From Roseicella aerolata (lineage in GTDB: Bacteria; Pseudomonadota; Alphaproteobacteria; Acetobacterales; Acetobacteraceae), in NCBI RefSeq assembly GCF_020523605.1, contig NZ_JAJAQI010000022.1, forward strand, positions 1 to 64,000: DNA of 64,000 nucleotides, in the 5' to 3' direction. A program made the translations under genes and the position numbers. This document shows positions 16,032 to 27,663 of this stretch, piece after piece (the first letter of the stretch is position 1; each line of letters begins with the position of its first letter). The notes under the pieces were generated by a model, which saw only the letters and a list, made by a program, of their open reading frames with translations, made no database searches and had not been told where the DNA came from.

Positions 16032-16470
16032 AGGTCAGGTTTTCAACCCGTCGAACCCCGGGGCCGCCGGCGATGCCGCTGTGGCCCGCGCCCTCGTCGA
16101 GCCGGTCGTCGCCCTCGCGGCCGAGCATGTTGTCGGCCGCCGCGCCGCCGTAGAGGGTATCGTCCCCCGCCCCGCCATCCACCAGGTCCCGGCCCTCGTT
16201 GCCGGAGAGCAGGTTCCCGTCCTCGTCGCCGCGGAGGACGTCGTCCTCCGGCCCGCCGCCGATCTCGTCGGTGCCACCTTGGCCGAAGGAGTGGTCGAAA
16301 GCCTCGCTGCCGCCGATGACGTCCGCCTCGGACCCGCCGACGGCGATGCGGTAGGTGCGTTCGCCGGCTTCGAAGTCGAAGCTCAGACCGCCATCGGCGA
16401 GCCTCTGATCGGCCCGGTCGTCCGACGAGGCATCGGGGACACCTCCGCTGTTATCTTGCTTGCGCAACAT
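15955..16470 (-). pseudogene. RTX calcium-binding repeat protein, 3'-truncated
   Basis: ATG 16470 has a good AGGAGAG site. After about 50 residues come glycine-aspartate nonapeptide repeats (GGSEADVIGGSEAF, GNEGRDLVDGGAGDDTLYGG) typical of RTX proteins, which bind Ca2+ after secretion by type I systems. After about residue 145 the frame runs antisense through merR, without RTX character, to 15955. The 5' end thus looks intact while the 3' end was cut at about 16035. No secretion genes are nearby. Confidence 0.7.
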
Positions 16471-16797
16471 GCTACTCTCCTGGTTGACGAGAGGCGGATC
16501 CGCCGCCTCGGCGGTGGTTCGGCGGCCAGGACGACATGTGCTGGACGCCGGGGACGAAGAACGGAGCCGAAAGCACTGTGCGGGCCGGCCTCTGGGGTGC
16601 GTGGGTTTCGGCAGGATCCCGATCGGATCCCATCGTCGGGCCTGGGCCGATCAGGTTACTGGCGGCGGACCGCGACGGGGGTGGCGCGCAGGCGCGAGGA
16701 GCCCTCGGCGGGTCCGCCGGCGCGGCGGTGCCCGAAGCACCTGTCAGGCGGCGTCAGGTGAGATACGGTGACCGGACGCGCCCGAGCCGTCCGCGGT
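16471..16797. other. 327-bp stretch without a supported gene
   Basis: Short open frames only, with no recognisable domain. It separates the truncated RTX gene's start from the stop of the copper-storage gene. No repeat or transposon end was recognised. Confidence 0.5.
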
Positions 16798-17202
16798 TCA
16801 GGCGGCGATGCTGCGCAGCGCCTCGGCGCAGGCCTTCTCGCAGCGGCGGCAGGACTCGGCGCAGATCCGACAATGCTCGTGGTGGCCGGCGTGGCGCTCG
16901 CACTCGGTGCCGCAGAGGCGGCAGGCCGTCTCGCAGGCCATCAGCATCTGGCGGATCACCTCCTCGTTGGAGCCGGTCCGCCGCGTCGCGACCGACCCGG
17001 TGGTGGCGCAGACATCGGCGCAGTCCAGATTGAGGCGGATGCACTGCGTGAGCTGCGCGACCATCTGCTCGCCGAGGCAAGCATCGGCGCAGGAGGTGCA
17101 AGTCTGCGCGCAGGAGTAGCACTCCTCGATGCAGCGGATCAGGGCGTCGTTGGTGTTGCCTTTCACGTGCGGGTGCGTGCTGATCATCTGTTGGGCGTGC
17201 AT
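16798..17202 (-). CDS. four-helix-bundle copper storage protein (Csp3-like, DUF326)
   Basis: A 134-residue protein with about 18 cysteines spaced in CxxxC and CxxC steps along amphipathic helices (CIEECYSCAQTCTSCADAC, then CRICAESCRRCEKAC). This is the pattern of Csp proteins, which load many Cu(I) ions inside a four-helix bundle. No signal peptide is present, so it should act in the cytosol. Start at 17202. It is one of three paralogs in the window (also 33832 and 42425). Confidence 0.9.
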   Translation of the reverse strand: MHAQQMISTHPHVKGNTNDALIRCIEECYSCAQTCTSCADACLGEQMVAQLTQCIRLNLDCADVCATTGSVATRRTGSNEEVIRQMLMACETACRLCGTECERHAGHHEHCRICAESCRRCEKACAEALRSIAA

Positions 17203-17671
17203 GCTCGTCTCCGGAATGGTGGAATGGCCAAGATCTTCGCGATGCGCGATGGCTGAGCCGCGGGCGCAGGGCGCAGGCTGGCCGGGAGCCGAACACCTTG
17301 CCTGCTGCCGAGGTTCGTTCCGGCAAGGCAGCCACAGGGGGCGAAGGCTGTTCGAACTGCATCATTTTATGACGGAACCCGCCGGCCCCCGCGACAATCA
17401 GTTCGGGCCGATGTTCAGCCGGTGTGCCGGCGGTGAGCGAATGCCGTTGTCGGAGCAGGCCTGCTTATCGCTGCGGCGCCGCGCAATCACGCGCGCGACT
17501 GCGAACGATGCATGCTGACGGGCGGCACTCCGTTCTGCCGTGCCGCCACCAGAGGCGCCGAGCGAGGCCATCCAATGGCACTCGATGCAGCACGCGAAGG
17601 TGCGATCGCCAGTATGACCGCGTCCTGTAGATGTGCCGCATCGCCGGGGCGCTGATCGGAGCGGGAGCCGA
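17203..17671. other. long intergenic region upstream of copper ATPase 1
   Basis: No supported gene in about 470 bases. It holds the promoter regions of the divergently transcribed copper-storage gene and the copA-type ATPase. The only clear signal is the MerR-type promoter at its right end (17674-17704). Confidence 0.5.
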
Positions 17672-17673
17672 GC

Positions 17674-17704
17674 TTGACTTTCGCAGGGCGGGAAGGTGGA
17701 GCCT
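17674..17704 (+). promoter_or_regulatory. MerR/CueR-type promoter of copper ATPase 1
   Basis: TTGACT is followed by the 19-base spacer TTCGCAGGGCGGGAAGGTG and then GAGCCT, the long-spacer layout of MerR-family activated promoters. The right arm GGGAAGGTG matches copper (CueR) operators, while the left arm is imperfect. It lies about 70 bases before the ATPase start. Confidence 0.55.
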
Positions 17705-17771
17705 GCCCCTAGGATCTGACCGCCCGGTCGCGCGATGAAGCGCCAGCCGGGCCGAGCGGAGGCGAGCCGGC

Positions 17772-20165
<2,394 letters not shown>

Positions 20166-20497
20166 GGCGATTGCGTCGGCGCGTCCGCCCTCTGGCTCCA
20201 CAGGGCTCGAGAGGGCGCCAGCCGCTCGGCGGATCGCGGGGAGCGGGCCGAAGATCGCGACGGCCTGCTGCACCGCGAGGCGGGCCTGGTCTTCGAGGTC
20301 GGGGAGAGCCTCAGGGGGGGTATTGCGGGCCACCTGGGCTGCCGGTCCGATCCGCGGACAGATCATCGCGGCGGCGAGGTCGGGCTGCCGACATGAGCGG
20401 ACATGCGTCGGAGGGAGTTCCTACAGCGACAGCCCGACTGGCGTCATCTTGCCACGGACGCGGACAGCGGGACCGCCGCCCCCGCCTCCGGCCCGCA
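20166..20497. other. 332-bp stretch without a confident gene
   Basis: On the minus strand a frame starting at 20366 reads protein-like for about 60 residues (DLEDQARLAVQQAVAIFGPL) before it runs antisense into the ATPase gene. It could be a 3'-truncated unknown gene, but no family was recognised. Confidence 0.35.
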
Positions 20498-20995
20498 TCA
20501 CGTCAGCTGCCGCCGGACGAACCACGCCACGAGCGGCGGCAGCAGGATCCACTGCAGCACCGGCGAGAGCCCGACCCCGAGCAGCGGGATGACCGGCATG
20601 GCCTCCGCGTACTCCCATCGCCCGAGCGGGCCCGTGGCCAGCCACTCCAGCACCAGCGTGATCGCCACACCGATGGTGATGAACCCGGCGAGCTGACCGG
20701 TGCTCGGGGCGAGGATCCAGCGCCGCGTCCCCGCCATCGCGGCGACGCCCCAGAAGGCCACCACCGCGATGACGGCGTCGCCCAGGGTGGCGCTCGTGCA
20801 GACCTTGATGGCCTCCCAGTGCGGCGCCGGGGCCATGCTGCGGAACAGCGGCACCTGCAGGAACTCCCAAGGGTAGTTCAGCAGGAAGGCGAACACCGCC
20901 ACGTTCGCCGCGGGCGCCTCGAGGAGGAGGCGGAAGGGACCGGGCGGCCGGGCGGGAGCATGGCTCCGATCGGGGGGGCGGCCCACGGGCGTCAC
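20498..20995 (-). CDS. membrane protein of unknown family, copy 1
   Basis: A 165-residue protein with four or five hydrophobic helices. Conserved features shared with the paralog at 23418-23912 are N(x)3WEFLQVPLF near the start, a Cys then GD in the second helix (KVCTSATLGDAVIA), an acidic EWLA in the fourth, and YAEAMPVIPLLGVGLSPVLQ near the end. GTG 20995 overlaps the methyltransferase stop (GTGA); the upstream start at 21046 would overlap that gene by 55 bases. Function is not recognised. The fixed polar residues inside helices suggest a cofactor or ion site (inference). Confidence 0.8.
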   Translation of the reverse strand: MTPVGRPPDRSHAPARPPGPFRLLLEAPAANVAVFAFLLNYPWEFLQVPLFRSMAPAPHWEAIKVCTSATLGDAVIAVVAFWGVAAMAGTRRWILAPSTGQLAGFITIGVAITLVLEWLATGPLGRWEYAEAMPVIPLLGVGLSPVLQWILLPPLVAWFVRRQLT

Positions 20996-21669
20996 GGGGC
21001 GGCGCCTGGATCGGAGGACCCGGCGTCCGGCGTCCCGCTCGGCCATGGGTCGGCGCCCGCAGCCCGCCGCGCCCGCCCCTCGTACATGAAGGTCATCGGC
21101 TTCGGTCCCTTGCCGAGGTGCCCGGAGCGGAGCTCTATCACATCGAAGCCGGCCTCGCGCAGCATGCGGTCCACGGGATTGTCGAGGTGGCAGCTGATCC
21201 GGGCCCAGAGGGGATCGAGGTGGTGCTGCCAGGCGGCGACCCCCGGCTCCGGCGCGAGCCCGTGCTCGACGAAGAGGAGCTCCCCCCCGGGCCTGAGCAC
21301 GCGGCGCACCTCGCCGAGGCCGGCGCGGGCGTCGGTGAGACTGCAGAGCGTCCAGGCCATCACGACGGTGTCCACGCTGCCCTCCGCGAGCGGGATCGCC
21401 TCGGCCGCCGCCCGGACGAGGTGGACGGGGAAGGCGAGGTGGGCGGCCAGGGGCGCGGCGCGGCGCAGCAGTTCCGCCGAGGGGTCGAGCCCGACCACCG
21501 CCTCGACGCCGGGGCCGTAGAGCGGCAGGTTCAGCCCCGAGCCGATGCCGACCTCGAGCACGCGCCGTCGCGCGGGCCGGACCAGCCGCCCGCGGTAGGG
21601 CGCGAGATCCTCGGCGCGCATGGTCCAGTCGATCAGGCGCGGCAGGATCCAGCGGCCGTAGATGCCCAT
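20992..21669 (-). CDS. class I SAM-dependent methyltransferase (UbiE/type 11-like)
   Basis: A 225-residue soluble enzyme with motif I VLEVGIGSGLNLPLY (about residues 38-52), GLDPSAELL, and the later motif MAWTLCSLTDA with VLRPGGELLFVEHG. Resembles small methyltransferases that start MGIYxRxILPRLIDW. Substrate unknown. It is coupled to the unknown membrane protein downstream, so the two may share a task. Confidence 0.82.
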   Translation of the reverse strand: MGIYGRWILPRLIDWTMRAEDLAPYRGRLVRPARRRVLEVGIGSGLNLPLYGPGVEAVVGLDPSAELLRRAAPLAAHLAFPVHLVRAAAEAIPLAEGSVDTVVMAWTLCSLTDARAGLGEVRRVLRPGGELLFVEHGLAPEPGVAAWQHHLDPLWARISCHLDNPVDRMLREAGFDVIELRSGHLGKGPKPMTFMYEGRARRAAGADPWPSGTPDAGSSDPGAAP

Positions 21670-21727
21670 GGCTCCGCTCCGCGCCGCCTACCGGGTCCGA
21701 CGTTCGGCTGGGTGCCGGCGGCCCGGG

Positions 21728-21934
21728 TCAGCCGCCCGCGATGCCCTTGACGACCTTGCCGGTGCCGCCGCAGTTCGGACAATCCTGGCCCTGGATGCGG
21801 CCGGTGCCCCCGCACTCGGGGCAGATGTCCTCGCCGGTACCCGGCGTCCCCGGGGGCGCGTCGTCGCCCGGGTAGGAGCCGGCGACGTCCGGCAGCCGCG
21901 GGTCGGTGGTGCCCTGGCGCTTCCGCTCCGCCAT
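21728..21934 (-). CDS. small DnaJ-type zinc-ribbon protein
   Basis: A 68-residue protein with a disordered first half and two CPxCxGTG motifs at the end (CPECGGTGRIQGQDCPNCGG), like half of a DnaJ zinc-finger domain. It probably binds one zinc ion. The ATG at 21934 follows GAGGAGG. It lies upstream of the methyltransferase on the same strand with a 58-bp gap. Role unknown. Confidence 0.75.
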   Translation of the reverse strand: MAERKRQGTTDPRLPDVAGSYPGDDAPPGTPGTGEDICPECGGTGRIQGQDCPNCGGTGKVVKGIAGG

Positions 21935-22091
21935 TCCCGCCTCCTCTAACCTTTGGATGCCCCGCCAACGCCCCGGCCGCGCCCCCCGTTGCGGCGGCCG
22001 GCAGGCCTCCGCCTGGTCGGAGGCCCGGGTGCGTCGGCACCAAACCCCTGGCGCCGGGCGACGTTGCCCGCCAGGGAGCCGGGAGCGAGGC

Positions 22092-22876
<785 letters not shown>

Positions 22877-22996
22877 CGCGGCGGCAGGTGGAACAGCACC
22901 GGCCAGGAGGCGTTCCCGGCCGTGGGCCTACGGGACAGGGTGAGGCGCTCGGGCGCGTGTCGAACCGGAGCCGAGACGATGAGGAGGACGAAGACC

Positions 22997-23341
22997 ATGC
23001 CGAAGACGACGATCGCAGCCGCGGCGCTGCTCGGTGTCCTGGCCGCGTCGGGCGGCGCCCACGCCCAGGGCACGGGGCAGCAGCCCACGCCCGGCCAGGC
23101 GCAGCAGGTCCCTGGCGCGCAGATGCCCATGCCCGGCATGCAGGGCGGCGGCATGATGCAGCAGGGAATGCCGATGATGCAGGGGCAGGGCGGGATGATG
23201 ATGGCCGGCTGCCCGATGATGCAGCGCATGGCGTCGCTGGATGGGCGCGTGCGGCGCCTCGAGGAGCGCGCGGGCATCCCGGTGCCGGCGCAGCCCGGCG
23301 GGGCCGCGGGTGCCGCGCCGGGCTCGGCGCCGACGCGGTAG
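22997..23341 (+). CDS. exported Met-rich protein, probable periplasmic copper binder
   Basis: A 114-residue protein with a signal peptide (TTIAAAALLGVLAASGGAHA), then a Gln/Pro linker and a methionine/glycine-rich block (MPMPGMQGGGMMQQGMPMMQ) with MAGCPMMQRM. It ends in a short helix and a Pro/Ala tail. Met clusters bind Cu(I) in periplasmic copper proteins, so copper buffering is likely (inference). ATG 22997 is behind GAGGAGG. It is similar in style to 42008-42331. Confidence 0.75.
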   Translation: MPKTTIAAAALLGVLAASGGAHAQGTGQQPTPGQAQQVPGAQMPMPGMQGGGMMQQGMPMMQGQGGMMMAGCPMMQRMASLDGRVRRLEERAGIPVPAQPGGAAGAAPGSAPTR

Positions 23342-23417
23342 GGCCGGCTTGGCCGCCGTCGAGCCGCCGCGCGCCGCGGGCGAGACTGCGGCCTCCCGAG
23401 GGGGCGTCGCGGTGGCC

Positions 23418-23912
23418 ATGGACGGCGGCGCCTGGCTGCGGGCGCTGCGCGTCTATCTTCCCGCGATCCTGGTCGGCAACCTGGCCTGGGAGGCGGCGCA
23501 CCTGCCCCTCTACACGCTCTGGCGGACCGGGACCGCCGGCGAGCGGATCTTCGCGGTGCTGCACTGCACCGGCGGCGACCTGCTGATCGCGCTCTCTGCG
23601 CTCGCCGTCGCCCTCCTCGTCGCGGGCGACGGCGCCTGGCCCGCGGTGGGCCACCGCCGGGTCGCCGGGCTCGCCGTGGCCGGCGGCGTAGCCTACACCG
23701 CCTTCAGCGAATGGCTGAACGTCGAGGTGCGCCGCTCCTGGGCCTACGCCGAGGCGATGCCGCTCCTGGTACTGCCGGGCGGCTTCGAGCTCGGCCTCTC
23801 GCCGGTCCTGCAGTGGCTCGTGGTTCCGACGGCCGCGCTCTGGTTGGCGCGGCGCCGGGCCCTCCGGCCGCGGGGTGGCGGCGAGACTCCTGCCCCACGT
23901 CCGATTCGTTGA
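23418..23912 (+). CDS. membrane protein of unknown family, copy 2
   Basis: A 164-residue paralog of 20498-20995 with the same length and signature: NLAWEAAHLPLYTLW near residue 20, VLHCTGGDLLIALS in the second helix, FSEWLNVEVRRSWAYAEAMP and GFELGLSPVLQWL near the end. Four or five membrane helices. The two copies flank the broken permease and the Met-rich gene on opposite strands. No function recognised; context suggests metal homeostasis. ATG 23418 was chosen for the preceding GAGGGGGC; GTG 23412 is also possible. Confidence 0.8.
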   Translation: MDGGAWLRALRVYLPAILVGNLAWEAAHLPLYTLWRTGTAGERIFAVLHCTGGDLLIALSALAVALLVAGDGAWPAVGHRRVAGLAVAGGVAYTAFSEWLNVEVRRSWAYAEAMPLLVLPGGFELGLSPVLQWLVVPTAALWLARRRALRPRGGGETPAPRPIR

Positions 23913-24215
23913 CGAGGGCAGTCCGCTCGGCCCCTGGACCTGGCACTTGGCTGCGGCGAGGGCCTTGACGCGCCCGTCGCGCGACTTGCGCCCCTGCGGC
24001 CTGCCGCCGTCGCCGTTGAAGCTGCCACCGACGCCGAGACCTCATCGCCGCCGATGAAGGCGGTGCCGTCGACCGAAGGCGACGACTGGCGGTGGTCACT
24101 GCCAAGCGCGCCATCTCTTCGGGGCTTGCCCGGCGAGGCGGCCTCCGGCCCGGTCGCCGTACGCCAGTCGCGCGGCGGCGGGCCGACATCCCCCGCCAGC
24201 TCTGCCGCCGGGCCT
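23913..24215. other. 303-bp stretch without a supported gene
   Basis: No frame shows a recognisable domain on either strand. Codon-like patterns are broken, so it may be a scar of lost genes between the unknown membrane protein and the end of the mercury-type operon. Confidence 0.45.
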
Positions 24216-25562
24216 CTACAGCATGTAGCCGAGGTCGGAGGCGCCCGACGGATAGGCGAACATCGTGTCCTTCAGCGCCTTCGCCGTCAGCCCGTGGCGG
24301 ATCGCCAAGGCGAACAGGTTGACGACCTCATCGGCGTGCGGGCCGACGAGATGGGCGCCGAGGATGCGCTCCGTCCCGTCCTCGACCAGCACCTTGAAGC
24401 CGTAGACCGGCTCGGCCGCCTGCCGGGCCGTGAACCAGTCGGAGACCCTCTGCGTCTGCATGCGGAACTTGAGCCCTCTCCGCCGCGCCTCCGACTCGCC
24501 CAGGCCGACGGCCGCGATGGGCGGGATCGTGAAGGCCACGCTCGGCACGCCGCGATAGTCGGGCTTGTGCCGGTTGCCCTCCAGCAGGTTCCCGGCCACG
24601 ACCCTGGCGTCGTGGCTCGAAACGGGCGTGAGCGGCGGCCCCGAGCCGGCGGCGTCGCCCGCCGCGTACACGGCCGGATTGGACACGCTTTGCAGATACT
24701 CGTTGAGCTGCAACTGGTCGTCCTTCACCGCCACCCCGGCGGCATCCAGGCTGAGGCCGTCGAGGGCGGGTACGCGGCCCGCCGCATGCACGACCAGATC
24801 CGCCTCGACCGCCAGGGCCTTTCCCTCCGACGAGGCTTTCACCCGGTATCCGGTCCCGGCCCTCTCGACGCCTTCGACGGCGGTTCCGGTCCGCACGTCG
24901 ACGCCGATCCCCCGGAACTTCTCCATGAGCCAGCCGACCAGTTCCGGTTCGAACCGCGGCAGCATGCGCCCGCCCCGTTGCAGCACCGTGACCTGCGCCC
25001 CGGCCCGCGCCGCGATGTGCGAGAACTCGGCTGCGATGTAGCCACCGCCGACCATGACGATCCGCTTCGGCAGGACGCGGAGGGCGAGGAACTCCTCGTT
25101 CGTGATCAGGTGCTCCTCGCCGGGAAAGCCGAGCGTCGCCGGCCTTGCCCCCGTGGCGATCAGGATGTGCCGGGCCTCGAGCGCTGTCCCCTCGACCTCG
25201 ACTCCATTGCGGCCCGTGAATCGGGCCTGTCCATGGAAGGCGGCGATGCCCTTCCCGGCATAGCTCTCCTCGTGCTTCCGCGGGACAGCCTCGGTAAAGC
25301 TGCGCTTGAAGGCGATCAGTTCCGGCCAGTCGATGCGCGGCGCACCGGCGACGCCCTTGCCGCGCATTCGCCGGGCGTGGTCGATGGCCGAGGCCCCGCC
25401 GACCAGCATCTTCTTCGGGTCGCAGCCGCGCAGCGCGCAGGTGCCGCCGAAGGGCCGGCAATCGGCCACGGCCACCCTCCAGCCCGCCGCGCGGCACCGC
25501 ATGGCCGCGACCCGCGCCGCCGTGCCGGTGCCGAGGACGATCAGATCGAATTTCCTGGCCAT
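24216..25562 (-). CDS. FAD/NAD(P) disulfide oxidoreductase, MerA-like but without mercury-site motifs
   Basis: A 448-residue enzyme of the glutathione reductase family: FAD motif LIVLGTGTAARVAA, redox disulfide GGTCALRGCDPKK, NAD(P) motif VMVGGGYIAAEFSH, and VYAAGDAAGSGPPL. It ends the mer-type operon. It lacks both the N-terminal HMA domain and the C-terminal vicinal cysteines of mercuric reductase. The usual catalytic HP(T)xSE near the C-terminus is FAYPSGASDL, so the His-Glu pair is missing. It may reduce another thiol or metal substrate, or be a divergent mercury enzyme. ATG 25562 gives the standard start. Confidence 0.85.
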   Translation of the reverse strand: MARKFDLIVLGTGTAARVAAMRCRAAGWRVAVADCRPFGGTCALRGCDPKKMLVGGASAIDHARRMRGKGVAGAPRIDWPELIAFKRSFTEAVPRKHEESYAGKGIAAFHGQARFTGRNGVEVEGTALEARHILIATGARPATLGFPGEEHLITNEEFLALRVLPKRIVMVGGGYIAAEFSHIAARAGAQVTVLQRGGRMLPRFEPELVGWLMEKFRGIGVDVRTGTAVEGVERAGTGYRVKASSEGKALAVEADLVVHAAGRVPALDGLSLDAAGVAVKDDQLQLNEYLQSVSNPAVYAAGDAAGSGPPLTPVSSHDARVVAGNLLEGNRHKPDYRGVPSVAFTIPPIAAVGLGESEARRRGLKFRMQTQRVSDWFTARQAAEPVYGFKVLVEDGTERILGAHLVGPHADEVVNLFALAIRHGLTAKALKDTMFAYPSGASDLGYML

Positions 25563-25572
25563 GGCGCGCCAC

Positions 25573-25803
25573 CTATGAGGTTGCGCAACAGGGCCCGGCT
25601 GCCGCACCCGGCAGGCGGACCTCCTGCACCGGCGGGCACGGCACATCGCCGAACGAGCAGAACACGCAGCAATCGCCAGGATGCGGCCGCAGCACCGTGC
25701 CGCAGCCCTTGCAGTCGTAGAAGAACTGGCAGGCGTCGGTCGGCATGGTCTCGGTCTCCTGCCGGCCGCATGCCGGACAGGTGATCTTCGAGCGCAACTC
25801 CAT
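25573..25803 (-). CDS. GDCCVxC-domain protein
   Basis: A 76-residue Cys-rich protein with CPACGRQE at the start, DCKGCGTVLRP in the middle and the defining GDCCVFCSFGDVPCPP. In some bacteria one Cys of this motif is selenocysteine; here it is Cys. These proteins recur in mercury and other metal operons, probably as thiol metal ligands. It lies 10 bases before the reductase gene and ends in PCCATS. Confidence 0.85.
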   Translation of the reverse strand: MELRSKITCPACGRQETETMPTDACQFFYDCKGCGTVLRPHPGDCCVFCSFGDVPCPPVQEVRLPGAAAGPCCATS

Positions 25804-25967
25804 CAAACCCGTTCCTTCCCTTCTGTGGCACAGGAGCAGCGTCCACGCCGCGATTCCGGAAAAATCGTCCAAGGCTGGTGGCCTTGATCGAGCCAGGCCA
25901 GCCATCCGGGCTGGCCGCCCGCCCCGGGCGGCACGACAACGGCCGGGGTGGGGCAGGGTCCGATCGG

Positions 25968-26264
25968 TCACCGCGCGGGCTGCTCGGCCGGCTGCGACGG
26001 AAAGCCGACGCCGGCTGTCGCCGCCGTCAGGGCCGCCACGTCCGCCTGCGCATCGTCGAAGGTCACGACGGCCGCCCGGTCGCTGTAGGACACCTCCGCC
26101 CGGACCACGCCCGGCACGCGCGTGAGGGCCTGCTTTACGACGTAGGGGCAGGTAGGGCAGGTCATGTTCTCGACCGCGAGCCTGACCGTCCGCTCGGCGG
26201 CGAAGGCGGGAGCCGCCGGCAGCGACAGCGCCGCAATCAGCCCGACCAAGAGAATGCGCCGCAT
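25968..26264 (-). CDS. merP: periplasmic mercury-binding protein MerP
   Basis: A 98-residue protein with signal peptide (LLVGLIAALSLPAAPAFA) and one heavy-metal-associated domain with VENMTCPTCPYVV holding the two metal cysteines. MerP captures Hg2+ in the periplasm and hands it to MerT. The ATG at 26264 has a strong GAAGGAGGT site. It is 11 bases after merT. Confidence 0.88.
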   Translation of the reverse strand: MRRILLVGLIAALSLPAAPAFAAERTVRLAVENMTCPTCPYVVKQALTRVPGVVRAEVSYSDRAAVVTFDDAQADVAALTAATAGVGFPSQPAEQPAR

Positions 26265-26275
26265 AGGCACCTCCT

Positions 26276-26689
26276 TCAGACCCCGAGCAGCAGCGGGGCG
26301 ACGTAGGGAAAGACCAGGGCCACGGCGATGAGCGCCGTCGCCGCCCAGAGCGCCGCCTTCACCAGGCGGTTCGGCAGCGGCCGGGCGCAGGCCCCGCCGG
26401 CGGCGCAGGCCCTGGCCCCGCGACGGACGAGCCAATGGCCATAGCCCAGGAACCCGAGCGTGACGGCCACGAAGGCCGGCTGATACGGCGCGAGCGCCGT
26501 CAGGCGGCCGACCCACGCGCCGCCCGCCCCCAGGCTGAACAGCAGGAGGGGCAGGAGGCAGCACGAGGAGGCGGCGAGCGCGCCGAGCAGTCCGCCGGCC
26601 GCCGCCAGCTTCTGCCGGCCGCCCGCATCCTCCGATCCGACCGTCCGGCCGGCGGCGGCCGTCGCCACGGCCTCGCCTTGTCCGCTCAT
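26276..26689 (-). CDS. merT: mercuric ion transporter MerT
   Basis: A 137-residue inner-membrane protein with three helices. The first has the vicinal pair SSCCLLPLLL that takes Hg2+ from MerP, and a cytoplasmic loop has CAAGGACARP as the second pair. It imports Hg2+ for reduction inside the cell. It is the first gene after the MerR-controlled promoter at 26724-26754. Confidence 0.87.
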   Translation of the reverse strand: MSGQGEAVATAAAGRTVGSEDAGGRQKLAAAGGLLGALAASSCCLLPLLLFSLGAGGAWVGRLTALAPYQPAFVAVTLGFLGYGHWLVRRGARACAAGGACARPLPNRLVKAALWAATALIAVALVFPYVAPLLLGV

Positions 26690-26723
26690 GGTCCTGTCCA
26701 CATTGTCCCCGGGTCCGATCTTC

Positions 26724-26754
26724 AGTATCGAATCTGGAGCCGCTACAGGTTCAA
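26724..26754 (-). promoter_or_regulatory. MerR-type operator/promoter of the merT operon
   Basis: On the minus strand TTGAAC is followed by exactly 19 bases (CTGTAGCGGCTCCAGATTC) and GATACT. The spacer carries the dyad CTGTAG-CGG-CTCCAG. This is the classic over-long spacer that MerR untwists when bound to metal. merR is divergent from it. Confidence 0.85.
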
Positions 26755-26765
26755 GGGGAAAATTC

Positions 26766-27170
26766 ATGGCTCGGCGGGATTTCGGCATCGGCGAGCTGTC
26801 GCGGCGCAGCGGCGTAAACATCGAGACCGTGCGCTACTACGAAAAGATCGCGCTCCTGCCGCCGCCGCCGCGCACCGAGGGCGGTCACCGGCTCTATCCC
26901 GACGACTACGCCAAGCGGCTGACCTTCATCCGGCGCGGCCGCGAGCTGGGCTTCACGCTCGACGAGATCCGCAACCTGCTCGGTCTGGTCGAGGGCGGCC
27001 ACAGCTGCGGCGAGGTGCGGGAGGCTGCACTCGCGCATGTCGAGGACATCCGCCGAAAGATCGCCGACCTCCGGCGGATGGAGAAGCTGCTTTCCGAGAC
27101 GGCCGCCCGCTGCGCAGGCGGAGCAGCTCCCGCGTGCCCGATCATCGGCGCCTTGGGCAGCGCATCATAG
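26766..27170 (+). CDS. merR: mercury-responsive regulator MerR
   Basis: A 134-residue MerR with helix-turn-helix (GIGELSRRSGVNIETVRYYE) and the three Hg(II) ligand cysteines in the correct places: C81 (GHSCGEV), C116 (AARCAGG) and C124 (APACPII). ATG 26766 was chosen over an upstream start at 26688 because it gives the family N-terminus and lies beyond the operator. It controls the divergent merT-merP operon. Confidence 0.9.
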   Translation: MARRDFGIGELSRRSGVNIETVRYYEKIALLPPPPRTEGGHRLYPDDYAKRLTFIRRGRELGFTLDEIRNLLGLVEGGHSCGEVREAALAHVEDIRRKIADLRRMEKLLSETAARCAGGAAPACPIIGALGSAS

Positions 27171-27390
27171 CTCGTCCAGGCGGACAGGCGCCCGCGCGCC
27201 GCCCGGCGCCAAGGGCCGTGTCCCCAACCGGATCACCTCCTGGTCCCGCCCCGCGGTCCGTGCTGCCGTCAGCGCGAGCGGTGGACGGCTCGGGCCGAGC
27301 CGATCGATCAGCGGCTGCGCGGCGGGCCACTGCCTGGACGCGGGCGTCCCTGGGCCTCCGTTCGGCGTCCGGATCCGCCGTCGCCCGCCA

Positions 27391-27663
27391 TCACCCTGCG
27401 TGCTTTGTCCCACCCAATCCCAACGCCGGCGTCCCGCTCCCTCTAAGGGCCGCCCGGCTCCTGGCGGCCGGCGGCGATGGCTCCTCCGGTGCCAAGCTGC
27501 GGTAGGCCTCGGCCAACGCGGAGCCACTGGGCAGCGCGTCATCGGGGCAGGGCAGAGCGCCTTGAGGGCCCGCATCAGGTGCTCGGCCGCGTCCCGGCGG
27601 CCTTCGGCCTCGGCGCGCCTGAACGCTGCCAGGATCAGATCCTCCAGCCGGGACTGCGGCATT
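27391..27663 (-). pseudogene. small unknown protein, frameshifted by a 5-base duplication
   Basis: ATG 27663 gives SRLEDLILAAFRRAEAEGRR and AEHLMRALKALCP. The next bases hold an extra copy of TGCCC (TGCCCTGCCCCGATGAC). Removing it joins to a second frame reading DDALPSGSALAEAYRSLAPE and ending at 27391. The restored protein would be about 88 residues, helical, of no known function. It seems to be a recently broken small gene. Confidence 0.55.

Noticed and set aside
20190-20366. Protein-like minus-strand frame downstream of copper ATPase 1
   Set aside because: It looks somewhat coding but runs into the ATPase antisense and matches no known family, so it was only mentioned in the gap entry.
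23913-24215. Possible transposase scar
   Set aside because: A few residues looked transposase-like in different frames, but no motif (DDE or HTH) could be supported.
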